Shown here: piece by piece, positions 31,966 through 44,267 of the stretch
How the letters are laid out: each line of letters opens with the position of its first letter
How positions within the stretch are numbered: position 1 is the stretch's first letter
Source: Isoetes taiwanensis
Lineage: Eukaryota; Streptophyta; Lycopodiopsida; Isoetales; Isoetaceae
Assembly: GCA_021234155.1 (NCBI GenBank)
Contig: JAJEKV010000084.1
Span: forward strand, 60,001 to 124,000
Reading direction: 5' to 3'
Length of the DNA: 64,000 nucleotides
Made by a program: the position numbers and the translations under genes
Notes under the pieces: model-generated
Database searches by the model: none
What the model was told of the DNA's origin: nothing
What the model saw: the letters and a program-made list of their open reading frames with translations, nothing else

Positions 31966-33160
31966 TAACAAATTTTTTGCATATATTTTTATTTTTAGCA
32001 GTGTGCATTCCAAGAATACACAATCAATGTTATTGTTCAAAAAGTCCATTGAGTTTGACTGTGTTATTTATAGTTAGTTTTATTGGGATGGTTTATCTAG
32101 GAGTTTGGCTGTTCTTAGACTGATCATAAGGTGTTAAGGTTGAAACAACACGTTTATTAATGCATAACGTGTAGATGAGGGTTCAAGACAACCAAAAGAT
32201 TCTGAAGATTTAACATAAGCAGAAAGGTGAAGTTAAAGGATAAGATGGAGCATTTTAAGCAACCAAAAAATCTGAACATATTCAACAAAAGCTTAGAGCA
32301 ACCCTCATACATGAGACCTTAGTTTGCTATGGCACCATCGTGGATTAGTTTGGGCACCTAGCTTTTGTTACAGTTCTGTCTCTCTTTTTAAAATATAATT
32401 TCTTGATTGATTAAGGTTTGATGCGCATAAAGTTTACAAGGTATTTTATGTGTATATTTTGACAGTGTGCATTGCATAGGAATTGCTTTGAGATCATTGA
32501 GATATTTGGCAGTTGCACACAAGAACTGCTTTGAAATCTATTGAGCTGGGACTGCTCGATTTGGTTGGTTTGTAGGAATGCACGGATGGCCATCATATCT
32601 TCAAGGATCTTAAGGCGTTAATAAAATAGGAATGTCGTTTCTGTTAGAGAAATATAGGATAAAACCAACCATTTTATCACAATCGTACCAAAAATGCAAG
32701 TTCTAAACACAGTGGTATAGATGAAACAAGTCACCACTATGTTAACAAACCCAGTACCAATTTATAACTGTTAGTTTACATTACAATTCTCAAATCTCAT
32801 GAATTAAATATCTAAAATCTATATATGTGTTGTACTTTCTTCGTAAAGCACCAAGATTAAGTTTGGCAGGAACATAAACAGGAATGAATACTATGGGCAA
32901 TAAAAATATAGGTATCGTTATTACCATTCCAGGTTCACAAACCCATATAGAATTCATGCCTTCTCCTAACCTTTGAATTTCCTAAAAATTTTATACAAAT
33001 GTTTTCAAAAATTGTACCCATCTTTTGGAAACTTGGAACTATCAACATAATGCATAATCATCAGGAGCACATCCATAAAGATACATATACTATTACCTCT
33101 ACACTATTGTATTCCATCTACAAACTCTGTTATCTACCCATCCCACATGTCCACGACTAA
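31966..33160. other. Helitron 3' part, AT-rich, no gene
   Basis: No recognisable coding sequence; only short incidental ORFs (for example 32411-32596, minus). Confidence 0.5.
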
Positions 33161-33191
33161 TGCCCGGCATCGCCGGGCACATGTTTTCTAG
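33161..33191 (+). other. Helitron 3' terminus (hairpin plus CTAG)
   Basis: An eight-base-pair GC-rich stem with ATC loop, then CATGTTTT, then CTAG. The hairpin acts as a rolling-circle termination signal in Helitrons. Confidence 0.85.
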
Positions 33192-34341
33192 TTAAATTGT
33201 ATTAACATATATTCCATAACTAACCTGCAACCAAGTAAACCTATCTCCAACTATCAGAGATTGGATCCACGATTAATATGTCATGACAACAATGTTGACA
33301 TGAATTCACATAATTTCAATGTCATGTCAGTCATGTATCATCTTTTGCGGCTTATAAATATATTGCTCTATTCTTGTATCATATATTACGGACGGAGGGG
33401 ATTTTTATATAATAAGGCCATTATGAAGTTGTTTGGATGTTCAAATGAAGGGTTTAAGAAGTTTAGCTTTCTGTACAACTTGCATATTTTGTATGACGCC
33501 AAGTGTGTTTTTCTTCGTGATGTTAAGTGCTCCACTAGAGGTATGTGGAACTACATTGGCTCCAACAATTATTCTTTGTTCTACATGATGTTTCTTAGTA
33601 GCTATTACTAGTAAATGTAAAACGCCAATCTTTCGTTTACGCGATGTGATATATTGCTATAAAACAAACTTGCAATATTATGGTCGGATCTTCAATGGTT
33701 TAAAAATAAATGTTGATGTATGGTATTGCATAGGTGCCATTGAATATACCTTGGCCTAAATTAAACAAAAAATATATAATGGGTCTTTATGTGATGACCG
33801 GTGAACACGTCAAAGATCCTCAGCAAACGAAACAAACTACGCTACCAAATCTGAATGACAAACAACAATGGCGAAGCACACAAGGAAGGAAACAATATGC
33901 TACAAGCCCTGACCCATCTTTGTTTTTCAAAGGCAGGTCATCTATGATCTATATAGCTGCATGTTTTATTTTATCCTCGCGTCTGTGGACTCATTGCTAA
34001 AACTGAGGATTGTTCTGATATTTATTGCTTCTTAAGCTTTCCTTATGATGTTCATTTTGTAAATTTTGAGAGATGACTACTCTTGGCCCTGAATGCTAAC
34101 TCCATTAGAAGTTTTCCACCATAATTCACCTTGAGAATATACCCAAATTCATCCATTGACAAGGCTTTAAGGCATATACCACCCTGTGGTGGAACATGTG
34201 TAGATTGTCATTTGCCTTTGCAAAATGACTAATACATGATGTCGTGTGATCATGTGACAGTAATAGTGTGGTCTAGTGTAAAAATTGCTATAGATCAATT
34301 GCTATACAGTAAAATCTAAGCCCTCCATTTGTGGAAATGGC
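33192..34341. other. Intergenic, nothing supported
   Basis: AT-rich. The 116-codon plus ORF at 33261-33611 has no recognised domain. The last part is the 3' flank of the ARM/TPR gene. Confidence 0.35.
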
Positions 34342-36526
34342 TTAGTAACACTCCTCATAGTATGGACCAAGAAGATCTTTCAGTGTTACTCCATGAAAGA
34401 CCGCAGCTGATTCTCTGGAAAAGGTTCCATTGCGTTTACTATGCCACTCTTCTTGGTCTGAATCAGAGCCTCCTGTGACCTCATCTGCGATGTCACTCTC
34501 ACTGGCTGTTTCCCATTCAGACTCATCATCTCCCTCCTGACTGCAATTAGTGTGTTCATCGTTGTCGTCGTTTTCATCATCATCATATTGGATGCCTCTA
34601 TGTTTTGAAACTGCTTCAGAGAACAACCAGGTTGCCTGCATCTGTCTCTTAAGAAGGCGTTCCACAGACTCGGTAATTTTGTTTTTCTTAAGTTCTAAGT
34701 GAGTCTTAGAAGCCTGGGAACATTCATTGATGAACATGATAGCATCAAGTAGGCTCTCCTTGGCATAACCAAGACAGTCATATGCCTGTGCCCTTCTCCA
34801 TAGACTCTTGGCATGCCTGTTGACAGGTTTGTGGAGACATAGAGCCTGTGTTGTGTCACTAATTGTAGCCTTGGGGTTCCCTAAAAGAAGATGACATTGT
34901 GCTCTATTACTGTATAAAGTCACCCTTTCCTTTTTTGCTTTGATTGGACACAACTCCAACGCTTCTGTATATTTAGAACATGCGCCAACAACGTCTCCTG
35001 CAGAGAATTTTGCATTTCCTTCAAGTTTGACTACAAGAGAAGCTGCTAGCTTAATTTGTAGATCTTCTCTGGACAAGCTTTTCTCCCACTTTTTCCTTGT
35101 GTGGAAGGCATTTATTTCATAAAGGAGCTTTGAATTTGGTGAAAGACATGCAGAGTCTTGCAGATATGTATGTACTAGAAGATCTCCTATGTTCTTATAA
35201 ACACCAAACCCTGGGAGTTCTGACAGATCCAAAGGAGTTGCAACAGCTTTGTCAAAGACCTGATCAAAGACAAAAGTAAATTTTAATCAAAAGGAGCTGA
35301 AGAAATACAAACTCCGTTTTCAAAGGCTATAGCACTAACCTTATATCTAGTGTTTGGATCTTGCACCAACCATACAAGGCAGTCCAATGCCATGTACTGC
35401 CAGTCATCAGAGGACCGAGCAATGTTGCACAGGACTTCAATGATACTTGGATACTCTGACACCATCAATCTGCCAGACCTCTGGTGACAAATTGTCCTTA
35501 ATAGACCCACCAGAAGGTGAGTTCTCATTCACAAGTCCTCCCCACATGCTGGAAATTTTAAACAAGAAATCTGGCTTGCAGGTCATAGATAGAAACTCTT
35601 CTTTAAATGCAAAACAGTTAATAAGCTGCAGGGACCAACACTGCAACTGGCTTGCCCAAGCTTCTGCATTACGGGACTCCATCTCTAGCCCGCCTACTCC
35701 ACGCGTGAGAAGATCACAATGATAAGTGAGCCTCCTATCCACAAATTGATAGAAATGTGTGTAAACTAATTCTGGAGAAGAAGATGCAAGCTCCATTGCT
35801 AATTCAAGGATCTCTTTGTATGCTGCAACATATGGAAAGGTTTTATCATATGTTGCTAAATGCCCTAAAGCACGCACAGCAACTCTCTGCTCTACCCATG
35901 TTAGTCTTCCTCTTAGCAGCTCAAGCAATGCTGGTATAACTCCTGCAGCAATCGCCCTTTCAGCAAAATCTTCGACCACCATTGTGTATGAACCAATGAT
36001 GTGAGCAGCATAGTAGGGAATGTATATATTTTGATCTTTGGCTAACCACCGCCTATTTGTGAGGCCCTTCCATATCAACGCAGCCATGCATTCAAATATA
36101 CCCAGATCAATAAATTCAGGATCGCTTGGTTGCACCATAGCCGTATTCCATAGCCCACTTACTGGAATGACCTGACCTTCTTCATCCTCATTCGGAAGGT
36201 CTTTGAAAAACTTTGCAATGCTTACACGGCGTTTTGCTGGGTTAATGTCCTTCATTAAGCAGAAAAAACATCCAGGGTATGGACAATCGACATGGGCTTT
36301 GTCCGTCATATTAAAATAAGGGCTTTGGTAGTAAATCAGATCAAACACCAAGACCTAGAGAAACCATCCGAATGTAGAAACTAATTCGGAGAAATGCTAA
36401 GAAAGAGGCAAATTCACCTACCTTGCATAAGTCCGGGTCATAGGAAAAACCATTAAAGGATTTAGATCCACGCCAAAGTCCCATAAGAAAACAGCAGGTC
36501 GAACCCCAAGCTGAAGAAAGCAGCAT
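34342..36526 (-). CDS. ARM-repeat plus TPR protein (Arabidopsis AT5G37290-like), one internal frameshift
   Basis: Exons (minus): 36526-36422, 36354-35340 and 35259-34342, ending in TAA; introns have GTAGGT/CTCTAG and GTTAGT/GATCAG borders and all joins are phase 0. Exon 1 ends GSKSFNGFSYDPDLCK. Exon 2 has a Cys-rich CPYPGCFFC motif, then RRWLAKDQNIYIPYYAAHII GSYT, VIPALLELLRGRLTWVEQRV and WASQLQCWSLQLINCFAFKE (armadillo-like), then RSSDDWQYMALDCLVWLVQD. Exon 3 carries a TPR domain (EGNAKFSAGDVVGACSKYTE, VTLYSNRAQCHLLLGNPKAT, KSLWRRAQAYDCLGYAKESL) and an acidic tail. This ARM-TPR fusion is conserved in land plants; its molecular role is poorly known, probably chaperone or scaffold like. At about 35505-35511 (GGTGGGTC) one extra G, or two missing bases, breaks the frame. 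Either the copy is dying or the assembly has an error. Confidence 0.85.
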
Positions 36527-37980
36527 TCTTCCCGCCCATTAGAGGGATCAGATAGCCTATGTTCTGCCGGATCCAAACCTAACCCCGGCTTGGGCAACCG
36601 AGATCTGTCTGGCAGAAAGATGAAGGCGCCAGTAAAACAGTAGATTAGCAGCCTAGTCTTGTGTACGACGAGCAGGACTGATGAAGATGCCGCAATGGGG
36701 CGTGCACACCTGTGCCTGGGAAAAAACGTATTTGAATAATGTATAATCAAATATAATGAATTAATGGTCTAGCAGCTCGGCATGGGGAAATGGGTCCCTC
36801 GCACCTGCTGTATTTCGGCGACCTAATCCGGCACCCTGCTCCATGGAATCAAAGAAGATTTGTGCAGTGGCAAAAGTTGAATGTAAAATAAGAGGGAATG
36901 TGTGTTTGATCTTTCTGTCTGAATCTGAAGTACTGTTTTAAGAACTTTTTTTTTTTTTTTAATTTTGCCATCATGCTGGCAACTCTTTCGCATCTCACAC
37001 GATGTCACAACTCCGACTGTTGTCCTTTGATCGTACTGGGTCAAGGGTATTCGAAGCGAGCCCCATTTATCTTGGCCATGGTCGTGATTGAGCCATGGTT
37101 CATCTTGGCCATGGTCGTGATTGAACCATGGTTCATCACCACAACGCATCCCCCATCCTATGAAGGCCCATCCAGATCCACGAGGCATCAACCCTGCCCC
37201 ATTCATGCTCAGGGTACATGCGCTTAAAAAGGTGGCATATTTTGTGTCAGGTCGTTACTTCCTCTATAAGGATATACCATGTTAGGGCCACAACATGTTA
37301 GAACCACTTTCCTCGTTGATTTCAAATTTGAAAGCTTGGTTTAGGGCGCTGAGATTCGAGAATGGATTTTAGTTGTTGGAGCCCCTGGGGAGCTTGTTGA
37401 TTGCGCTGCTGAAGGAGTTTATTGCTCACACAAGCTGCGGGTTACATGTAAGATCTAAGCTTCAACCCAATGTGCAACAAAGTCCTAGGATTGACTCAAA
37501 TAATCCGGTTCAAGTTAAAAAGTTCCGGTCCACGTGAAATACTCTAGGATATACGGCCGGTCCAAAAAATGGCGTATAAGGATTTGGGCCGGTTGAAGCC
37601 ATAGGTCCTAAGATTTTTTCCTATTATTTTTTGCACTTGTAGAATTTTTTTATTAAGCGACTTATGTATAGGGAATGCCAATATTATATTTATGATTATG
37701 CACCTACATACATTATTAAATGTCGTTCAACAATCACCTCCTCAACATTTGATTTCATCATAATACAGTGCATGCAGTACAAAGTAATTTTTTTTATATT
37801 AAAAAGCAACTTTTTGATGATCCTTTTGCAAATCTTTGTTAAAGGAAAAGTTCCTATTGAATTTTGTAACAGAAGGGCCAATCCAGTTCAAATTAATATA
37901 ACCCTGCTTTTTTCCTATTTAAAAAAAAGGTTTGTTATACACTGCTTCAACCTCTCCAAACTCCATTTTCAATTCTCCAT
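36527..37980. other. Upstream region of the ARM/TPR gene
   Basis: Expected to hold its promoter and 5' UTR; no clear TATA box seen. At about 37073-37135 a 32-bp unit, containing CATCTTGGCCATGGTCGTGA, is tandemly repeated. A poly-T run lies at 36946-36960. No other gene is recognised. Confidence 0.4.
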
Positions 37981-39240
37981 TTTAAGACTGTTGTCCTATG
38001 GGGGATTCAGCCACAGAACCCACGAGATGGACCATTTGGGCAAGATGACCTTCAATGGTCACCTTATAATGAGGGCAAATTTTGGAAAGCAAGAGGCACT
38101 TCTGATGAATCTCCTGCCAGTTTCTGTTATATTTCAAGAGCAAAGTTACAGATTTTGTTGAAGGGGAGAGCTGCAATACAAAATGTAAGCTTACTCTCAT
38201 GCAATGTAAAAGTACTTGAAATATAATGACTATTTGCATTTGAATTTGCACCTACTGGTGCAGTTTTGGCCCTGAAGATCAGAGTGAGAACAACCATCCC
38301 ATTGAATGGCCCAAACAAGGGAAGAAGAAGAAGAGAATAAAATGGAGTAAGGGAATGGATCCTTCAGACCAACATCAACCTTATAAAGTTCTAGAGACTG
38401 ATGAGACTCAAGAGGTTGAGGAAGAGCCTCCTTCAATTGTGGAACCAAGGAAATGAAAGAGAAAAGAGGCTAAAGTGAAGGACAAAAAAGAATTTGGGGT
38501 AGAAGAGCAACAACCAACTCTATCACTCGCCCGAAGTAAGAGAAGGTTAAGAGGTGAAACCAATAAAACTGGTTCTTTGTATCACTTTCTCATCAAACAA
38601 TTATGCCTAATACCTGAAGTAGCTCACATTGTTTACTATCAAAGAAAATATGCTGATGAGCACGGAGTTATTTGCCATGGAATTTTGCATGAAGCTAGTG
38701 TTGGCACTAGGTACGAGCTCGCACCATGGCTGTCCAAAGCTAAGAAGGATTAGTTGAGGAATTTCTTGGTGGAAGGTCACTCGTATAAGGTGTTCATATG
38801 GACGCAGGAACAATTTGTTATTCATAAGTTGCAAATGTTTGGGGAAGCTAGCAAGGACAGGGATGACTTTGTAGACAAGGATAATACCAATGATAAGGTG
38901 GCCAGGGGGCCCCCTTCCACCTTGGAATTATGACACCATTCCAAATGAAAATGCTATTGAAGTATAGTAAAGGAAATGCCATAGCTATAGATGCCACATT
39001 CAAGAGAACTGAGGTTTTCTCTCTATATACTAATGGTCTTTGATAGTCATAGAAATGGAGTGCCTATGCATGGATCTTGACATCTAGTGCCTCAAAGATT
39101 GATATCCAATGTTGGATGCAAAGCATGAAAACTCACATACATAAGCAGGATCCATTCTTCACACCCTCATATTTCATAGTGGATGATGCAGAAGCTGACA
39201 TAGGTGCTTTGGAAGAAGTGTAGTTAGGCACACCTACACG
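37981..39240 (+). pseudogene. Decayed DDE transposase-like gene (possibly MULE/FAR1 related)
   Basis: Frame pieces follow in order with stops and shifts between them. 37990-38185 reads WGIQPQNPRDGPFGQDDLQW...LLKGRAAIQN before a GTAAGC donor. A piece after a GGTGCAG acceptor (38267) reads FGPEDQSENNHPIEWPKQGK with a basic KKKKRIKWSKG. 38475-38925 has VAHIVYYQRKYADEHGVICH and GTRYELAPWLSKAKKD. 38950-39225 has LKYSKGNAIAIDATFKRTE, SASKIDIQCWMQSMKTHIHK and SYFIVDDAEADIGALEEV. The IDATFK and FIVDDA segments resemble the first and second Asp regions of MULE-type transposases. It is clearly non-functional. The family call is tentative. Confidence 0.4.
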
Positions 39241-39655
39241 TTCTTGATTCAAATTCTTGGTGAAACACATTATGGGAAATAATGTCGAGCTCACATGCCT
39301 TTAAGTTTCAGCCAGAGTGCGTTAGCTCAGCGGATGTGCTTTGAAGATATTCTTGGGGTGTGGATTCTGAAACTAGCTTCAGAGGAAGCGGTTTTCCATT
39401 TGCAAGGATCGAAGACTTTCTTCAAGAATGTGGCGCAGCGGGCTCCATCGAGCTGTGTGCTTGTACTTAAAAAAGTAACTTATATCTCTTTGTCATTTGC
39501 ACTTGCTAGTTATTGCATTTTGCTCAGCCAAGCCAATGAGAAAATGGAAACAATGAAATTATTAAGCCAAGGTGGGTCAGTTATGTGTGATCATGAAGAT
39601 GATGAGATAGAAATGGTGATAGATCTATAGGAAGAGCAAGAATCTAGGAAAATAC
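39241..39655. other. Unassigned ORF region
   Basis: The 111-codon ORF at 39295-39630 (ALAQRMCFEDILGVWILKLA...) has no recognised domain. It may be a further degraded part of the same locus. Confidence 0.25.
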
Positions 39656-40372
39656 TTGGACGCATTGGCCTTGTGTGAACCAGACAAGGAAGATGATGAC
39701 GAGGAAGACTCTGAAGCGGATGAGGATGAAGAGAGATTGTATGACATAAGGCCAACTTTGGTGGAAGGAAAAGAATATTTATTGCTAAGTGATATACTTA
39801 GGAACCCGTCTTTGCTACGTGTGTGTGCTAGGAAAGATGAAGTTATCAGTACCTTGGCCGAATGAGGAAATGTTTGAAGTGTCATCTTATACTGGTAATG
39901 CTATAGAGCTTAAAGAAGCATGTATGAGAGGCTACAGATTCGTTGTGCCAAAGAGAAGCAGAATCTGCCAACGGAAGAAGAATTTCAGCGCCTCCGTTCA
40001 AAGCTGCCAACAACATCTACAGGTTTGGAAGGGCTTTTAGTCAATCGCGGCAGCATAAGCCTTATGGATTTTGAGAAATTTGAAGAAGATAACCTTGAGA
40101 TATCTTATTTGTGGGAAGTCGATGACTTTTCTTGCCGACATGCACGAGGCAGGCAGAAAAGATTAAAGGACTCGACTCTTCTGCGATATATCTCAAGATT
40201 AAGGAATGGAGAGATTATCGTCTTCAGCAGAACTTTCAGTCCAAAAGGGGCAGAGTTTGTGTATTACATTCGTGCATTGTGCATGTTCGGCAACCATTCT
40301 CGTTTGGCATCTAACACTGAAAGCGTCATAGCAATTCAGAGGGATGTGGTGTTAGAATATTTTGACGACTAA
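39656..40372 (+). CDS. Unidentified protein-coding sequence, probably frameshifted
   Basis: Two frames look protein-like. 39656-39865 has an acidic stretch (EPDKEDDDEEDSEADEDEER) then LYDIRPTLVEGKEYLLLSDI LRNPSLLRVCARKDEVISTL. 39920-40372 has LQIRCAKEKQNLPTEEEFQR LRSKLPTTSTGLEGLLVNRG, ISYLWEVDDFSCRHARGRQK and ends EYFDD. The first stops at a TGA 50 bases before the second begins in another frame; no good intron connects them, so a frameshift is likely. I do not recognise the family. Confidence 0.35.
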
Positions 40373-40617
40373 TCCGGTTTGCGTGCGACTAATATGTTAA
40401 ATTTCTTAGCAGCTGGCTTGAATCACTCGAGATTGGAAGCTGGACTCGATAACATGGGAGTGATTGTCGCACTAGATCGGTTCGGAAGGGGATTGAAAGA
40501 GCGGGAAATTGAAGATGAAACTTGAAAACTTATAAGTTATATAGCTTAAACGTTGTATCAATAAAATTCTTTATGTATCATTGAAATTATTTATAGGAGA
40601 AATTTTATTATATTTAT
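40373..40617. other. 3' flank of the unidentified ORF
   Basis: Contains AATAAA-like signals near 40560 (ATCAATAAAATTC), consistent with a polyadenylation site for a plus-strand transcript. Confidence 0.35.
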
Positions 40618-40915
40618 TCACACCACGTGAAATATATCGCGTCGTATTCCTGAGCAACGGTCGTTTTCGCATCGTGTGATATTTGTGAGAAAAACAAAAT
40701 ATTATTGAAAAAAAAAACATTTAATTTCTTCTTCACACGACGCGAGATGTAACAGTCCCTTTGCTTGAGCAACGGCCGTTTTTGCGTCATTTGATATTTC
40801 TGGAAAAAAATGAAAAATTATTGAAAGGAAAACATTTCATTTCTTCACACGACGCGAGATGTAACGGTCCATTTGTCTGACCAATGACATTCTTCGTGTC
40901 ATGTGACACAAGCTA
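40618..40915. repeat. Three tandem copies of a ~116-bp unit
   Basis: Units starting near 40618, 40733 and 40850 share CACACGACGCGAGATGTAAC, GAGCAACGGCCGTTTTTGCG and GAAAAACATTTCATTTCTTC (with variants). The third is partial. No coding potential. Confidence 0.8.
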
Positions 40916-41372
40916 CTACGAAATTTCTCTTATAAATAAGACTCCTAATAGCACTTCTGCTTTCGCTCCTCTTCTGATCTTCCACTTCTGCCATTCCACT
41001 TCTGCTCCTCTTCCGCCTTTTGCTCAAACTAAAAATTAAGACCTTGCAACAACCGGGTTTTAGAAGATCATCCAAAATATTCTCAATAAAAATAGAAAGT
41101 GGAGCATTAATATATAAAGAAAGTTAAAAGGAAGATTAGTTTGTATGAAGCCTCAATTGAGAGCAGAAGCATAGCAAATAAAGCTCTAGAAATTTTTGTA
41201 TTAACAGAACTATGCGTCTATTTGGAGCATACTATAAGTATATAATGCCCTGCTTTTCTTTCTGAGGCAACGAACAAATCAGCTTAGTATCTACTATGAG
41301 ATATAATGTATGCAAATTCCTCAACACTGTCTCAATCAATATTCACACGTTTCGAGGCTGCATAACATCTTG
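40916..41372. other. Non-coding flank of the solo LTR
   Basis: No gene recognised; a pyrimidine-rich CTTCTGC repeat lies at about 40955-41025. Confidence 0.4.
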
Positions 41373-41377
41373 CCATA

Positions 41378-43019
41378 TGTGACGTTCCAGGGGAATATAC
41401 GCCATAAATACGTATATTCCTGGACCCGTCACTATATAAGTCTACCCATGTAGCCTTGTATACCTTAGAAGTGGCAAGGGGCACATATCTAAGTTAATTG
41501 ATTAACTTAGATAACCTTAAGATAAGGCCCATTTCCACATGGCCTTATCCTATTGGGCAACCGCCACACGGCCCCATCCTATTGGTGCCACGTGGCATCC
41601 CATGTGGATCCTAACCTATATTGGCTCAAACCCTAACCCTAGACCCCTTTTCCTGACTCTAGCACCTGAACACTCATCTACGCGCTCGAAACCCCGTCTC
41701 GAGCATCGTTCGTCGTAGCATAGCCTGGTGCAGCAGCCCCCGAAGTGTGTGCATGATCGTAGAGGGAGCACGACTTCGACCAAGGAGCAATGGAGACGCC
41801 AGGGATGGGAGGAAGTGCTTCTGGAGCAGGTAGGCGGAGTAGAGTCATGGTAGTTCATCTGAAAGTTAGCACTCCAGATGGGTCTGTATGTTGTATCTAG
41901 AGTAGAGCCATCCTAGAACCCTTGTTGAACATCTTGAACCCTAATCAAGGAATCCTAACTGTAAGTTAGATATGTATGATTAGGTTAAGATGTTCTTATG
42001 ATGTTACCATGATATGATGTGATGTGATGATAGTTGATCATGTTTGCTCCTCTTGTATTGGGAAGGGGGGTAGAGACCTAGTAGCCTTACTTAGTAGTAT
42101 GCTCCTAGTTTAGACCCCTTAGTTCCTATTATTATGCGGCCTGTGCATAGGAACCCACCGAGCTATGGGAGCTATGATGTGACTCAGCACTACACAACGG
42201 GGCTAGAGGCAATATGGAGGGAGGATCCCTGCTGAGCGTGGCTACTGGGGATCCCATGGTGAGCTAGGCTTATGGTCGGTCACTCCGTGTAGGCCGGGCA
42301 TGGGTCCGACACCTCCTGAAGCAATGGTGTCGCCCTGCCTCTCAAGAGTTGCAAGTGTTGGCTTGGCTCTTGTTTTGGGAGGTTAAGTCGGAGACGAATC
42401 GTGTGTCGCCACGATTCTCTAGCCGCACGTGGAACCTCTAGACCCCGTGAGGGGGAGATGCAACCTTTCCTGCCTCGACGGACTGGGGAGATGCAACCTG
42501 GAGTAGTCCTGATGGGTGATACCATGGGATTGCGTATCCGGAAAACTACAGTCATGCCAGAGCCCGATCTAGCTCATTTTGCAAAGTATGCACAGGAGGG
42601 ACGGATGGAGTGGTCAACCCTAGCCATTGTCTATAGCCAGCCCCGCCATTGTTATGACTCGGTCTGCTCTATCTTGAGGCCTATCCGGTCAGTCTACCTC
42701 CCTATGAGTCGGAGCCACGGGTAGGAGCTCTCATGTTTTATGGCATATGATTATGTTCTTTGCAGCTATGGATATGTGGATGAGCTACCCTTCGAGGTAG
42801 TATGATGTATTGTTATTGCTAGTTCTGACGATGTTTATGCTTCCGCTGTGATAGGAGCCCATAGGGGAAGGGCGCGCAAGACACCTTCATGTCCCCTTCC
42901 CGCACTACGGTGATCCCAGAGTGCGGGATAGACGGAGGGCCCGTGCGGTCGAGGACCGAATGGGGGATTTCCTACGGAGTGTACGGCTGGGAGCCGTATA
43001 TTTGGAAGGGAGCGTCACA
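41378..43019 (+). mobile_element. Solo LTR, 1642 bp, family 'TGTGACG' (copy 2), with CCATA target duplication
   Basis: It starts TGTGACG and ends CGTCACA, a 7-bp terminal inverted repeat with TG...CA ends. CCATA stands directly outside on both sides (41373-41377 and 43020-43024). A TATA box, CTATATAAG, is near 41429. No protein domain lies inside. One LTR with an intact duplication and no internal region is the product of recombination between the two LTRs of a full element. The length suggests a Gypsy-type parent (inference). Decayed copies lie at 1258-2253 (minus) and 24268-25470. Confidence 0.92.
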
Positions 43020-43024
43020 CCATA

Positions 43025-44267
43025 TACGTAGGGACCTTAGAAGCTTCTTTTCTATGGAATACTTTCGTGTATATCTGCAAGAAATCAGGTTTTAAAGATC
43101 CTTTAATCCGTGATATACTGTATCCCTATTTGCCATCTTTAGGCCCAACTCCCCAAATGCTAGTCATCATTTCAAACTTAAAAAACTTTCTTACTTCAGA
43201 GCATGTAACAGGAACATCTTCTTCTATATTGTATGCTATGCTCTCTTCCTTATGAGTGGATATACCTCCAGAATCACAAGAAGTCCTTGGTTTCTTAGGA
43301 GTATATGGAAGTTTTTCTATGTTGCTACGTGAGACTTTAGCTTTTTTGGTATGGGGAGGTGACACTATAACTGTATGGACTTTCTTCATGTTCTAAGAAA
43401 AGACAAGAAAGTGCTGGATAGAAAAATGTCATGGATTAAAATCATTATCTCAACGATTGTCATCCACAATGCAATATATGTGAATTACAAATGTAATAAG
43501 TGAAATACAAATAGATGATTGGTTTTTTATTGCAATCCTCACTCTCTATTTTTTAGTAAAGCTTGCTAAAAAAGAAGTATACGAAGGCTTACAACTGAGA
43601 AATTTGACGTCTATTCTTCTTTAGCAAGTTCTGTCGAAAATAAACTTCTCAACCTCACAAAAAAAAAGGGGACTGAACACATAAAAGCATAATTGCCATC
43701 AATTTTCCACTGAGAACATGCACAAGCATATCTGTTACCCATCTCCACCTTTACCAAGAACATGCATAAGCTTATCTTTTACCCATCTCCACCTTGAAGA
43801 TCTTTATAGGAGCTGATAATGTGGTAACAAAAAAGAAAATATGGAAAGTAGAACTTTTAAAGAAATAACACGTACATTCACTTTGATTTGATTATGTAGG
43901 ATGAAGGCTGGCAAGCTAAATGGGAAGTATCTGCTATGTGGGCATCGCTACTATGAAAGTGCAAACCCACAAAGCAATCTGAAGTAGAATTGAAGAGCTT
44001 CGAGCCAAAGGATCCTTAGGTCATTGACGTTTCTACAAGCTCCAACAATTGACAATTTTTTTTATGCAAATACATTGATGAATGCGCATCACCTAGAGCA
44101 GGAGATTAGTTCACGGTGAAAAGATTCTTTGCCAGAGTGTCGCCATAGAAGAAGGAATAAAAATGTCGAGAGATAAATCGCACGTGATCAATAGATCTCG
44201 AGATCGAGGAGCAGAGATCGAGGAGAGACATTCAGTTAGCTCGCCACCATTAATTGCTCAAAATTCA
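43025..44267. other. Intergenic with one unassigned minus ORF
   Basis: The minus ORF at 43389-43126 (MKKVHTVIVSPPHTKKAKVS...CSEVRKFFKFEMMTSIWGVG) is basic and then hydrophobic, without a domain I recognise. The rest is AT-rich. Confidence 0.3.

Larger units (their letters stand above)
26859..33191 (+). mobile_element. Non-autonomous Helitron (6.3 kb) carrying gene fragments
   Basis: The 5' end is TCTTATCTATTAAAATAAGG directly after an A; plant Helitrons start TC with this AT-rich pattern. The 3' end is a GC-rich hairpin (33161-33179, TGCCCGGC-ATC-GCCGGGCA), an 8-base spacer, and CTAG at 33188-33191, directly before a T. Insertion between A and T without target duplication is the Helitron rule. 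There is no Rep/helicase frame. Inside are pieces of a ribosomal protein gene, a LINE, an unidentified gene leader and a Werner-type exonuclease gene, all decayed, as expected for gene capture. Pairing these two ends as one element is inference; each end alone is well supported. Confidence 0.7.

Noticed and set aside
33261-33611. 116-codon ORF as a gene
   Set aside because: AT-rich, Tyr/Asn/Ile-heavy composition, no domain and no splice context.
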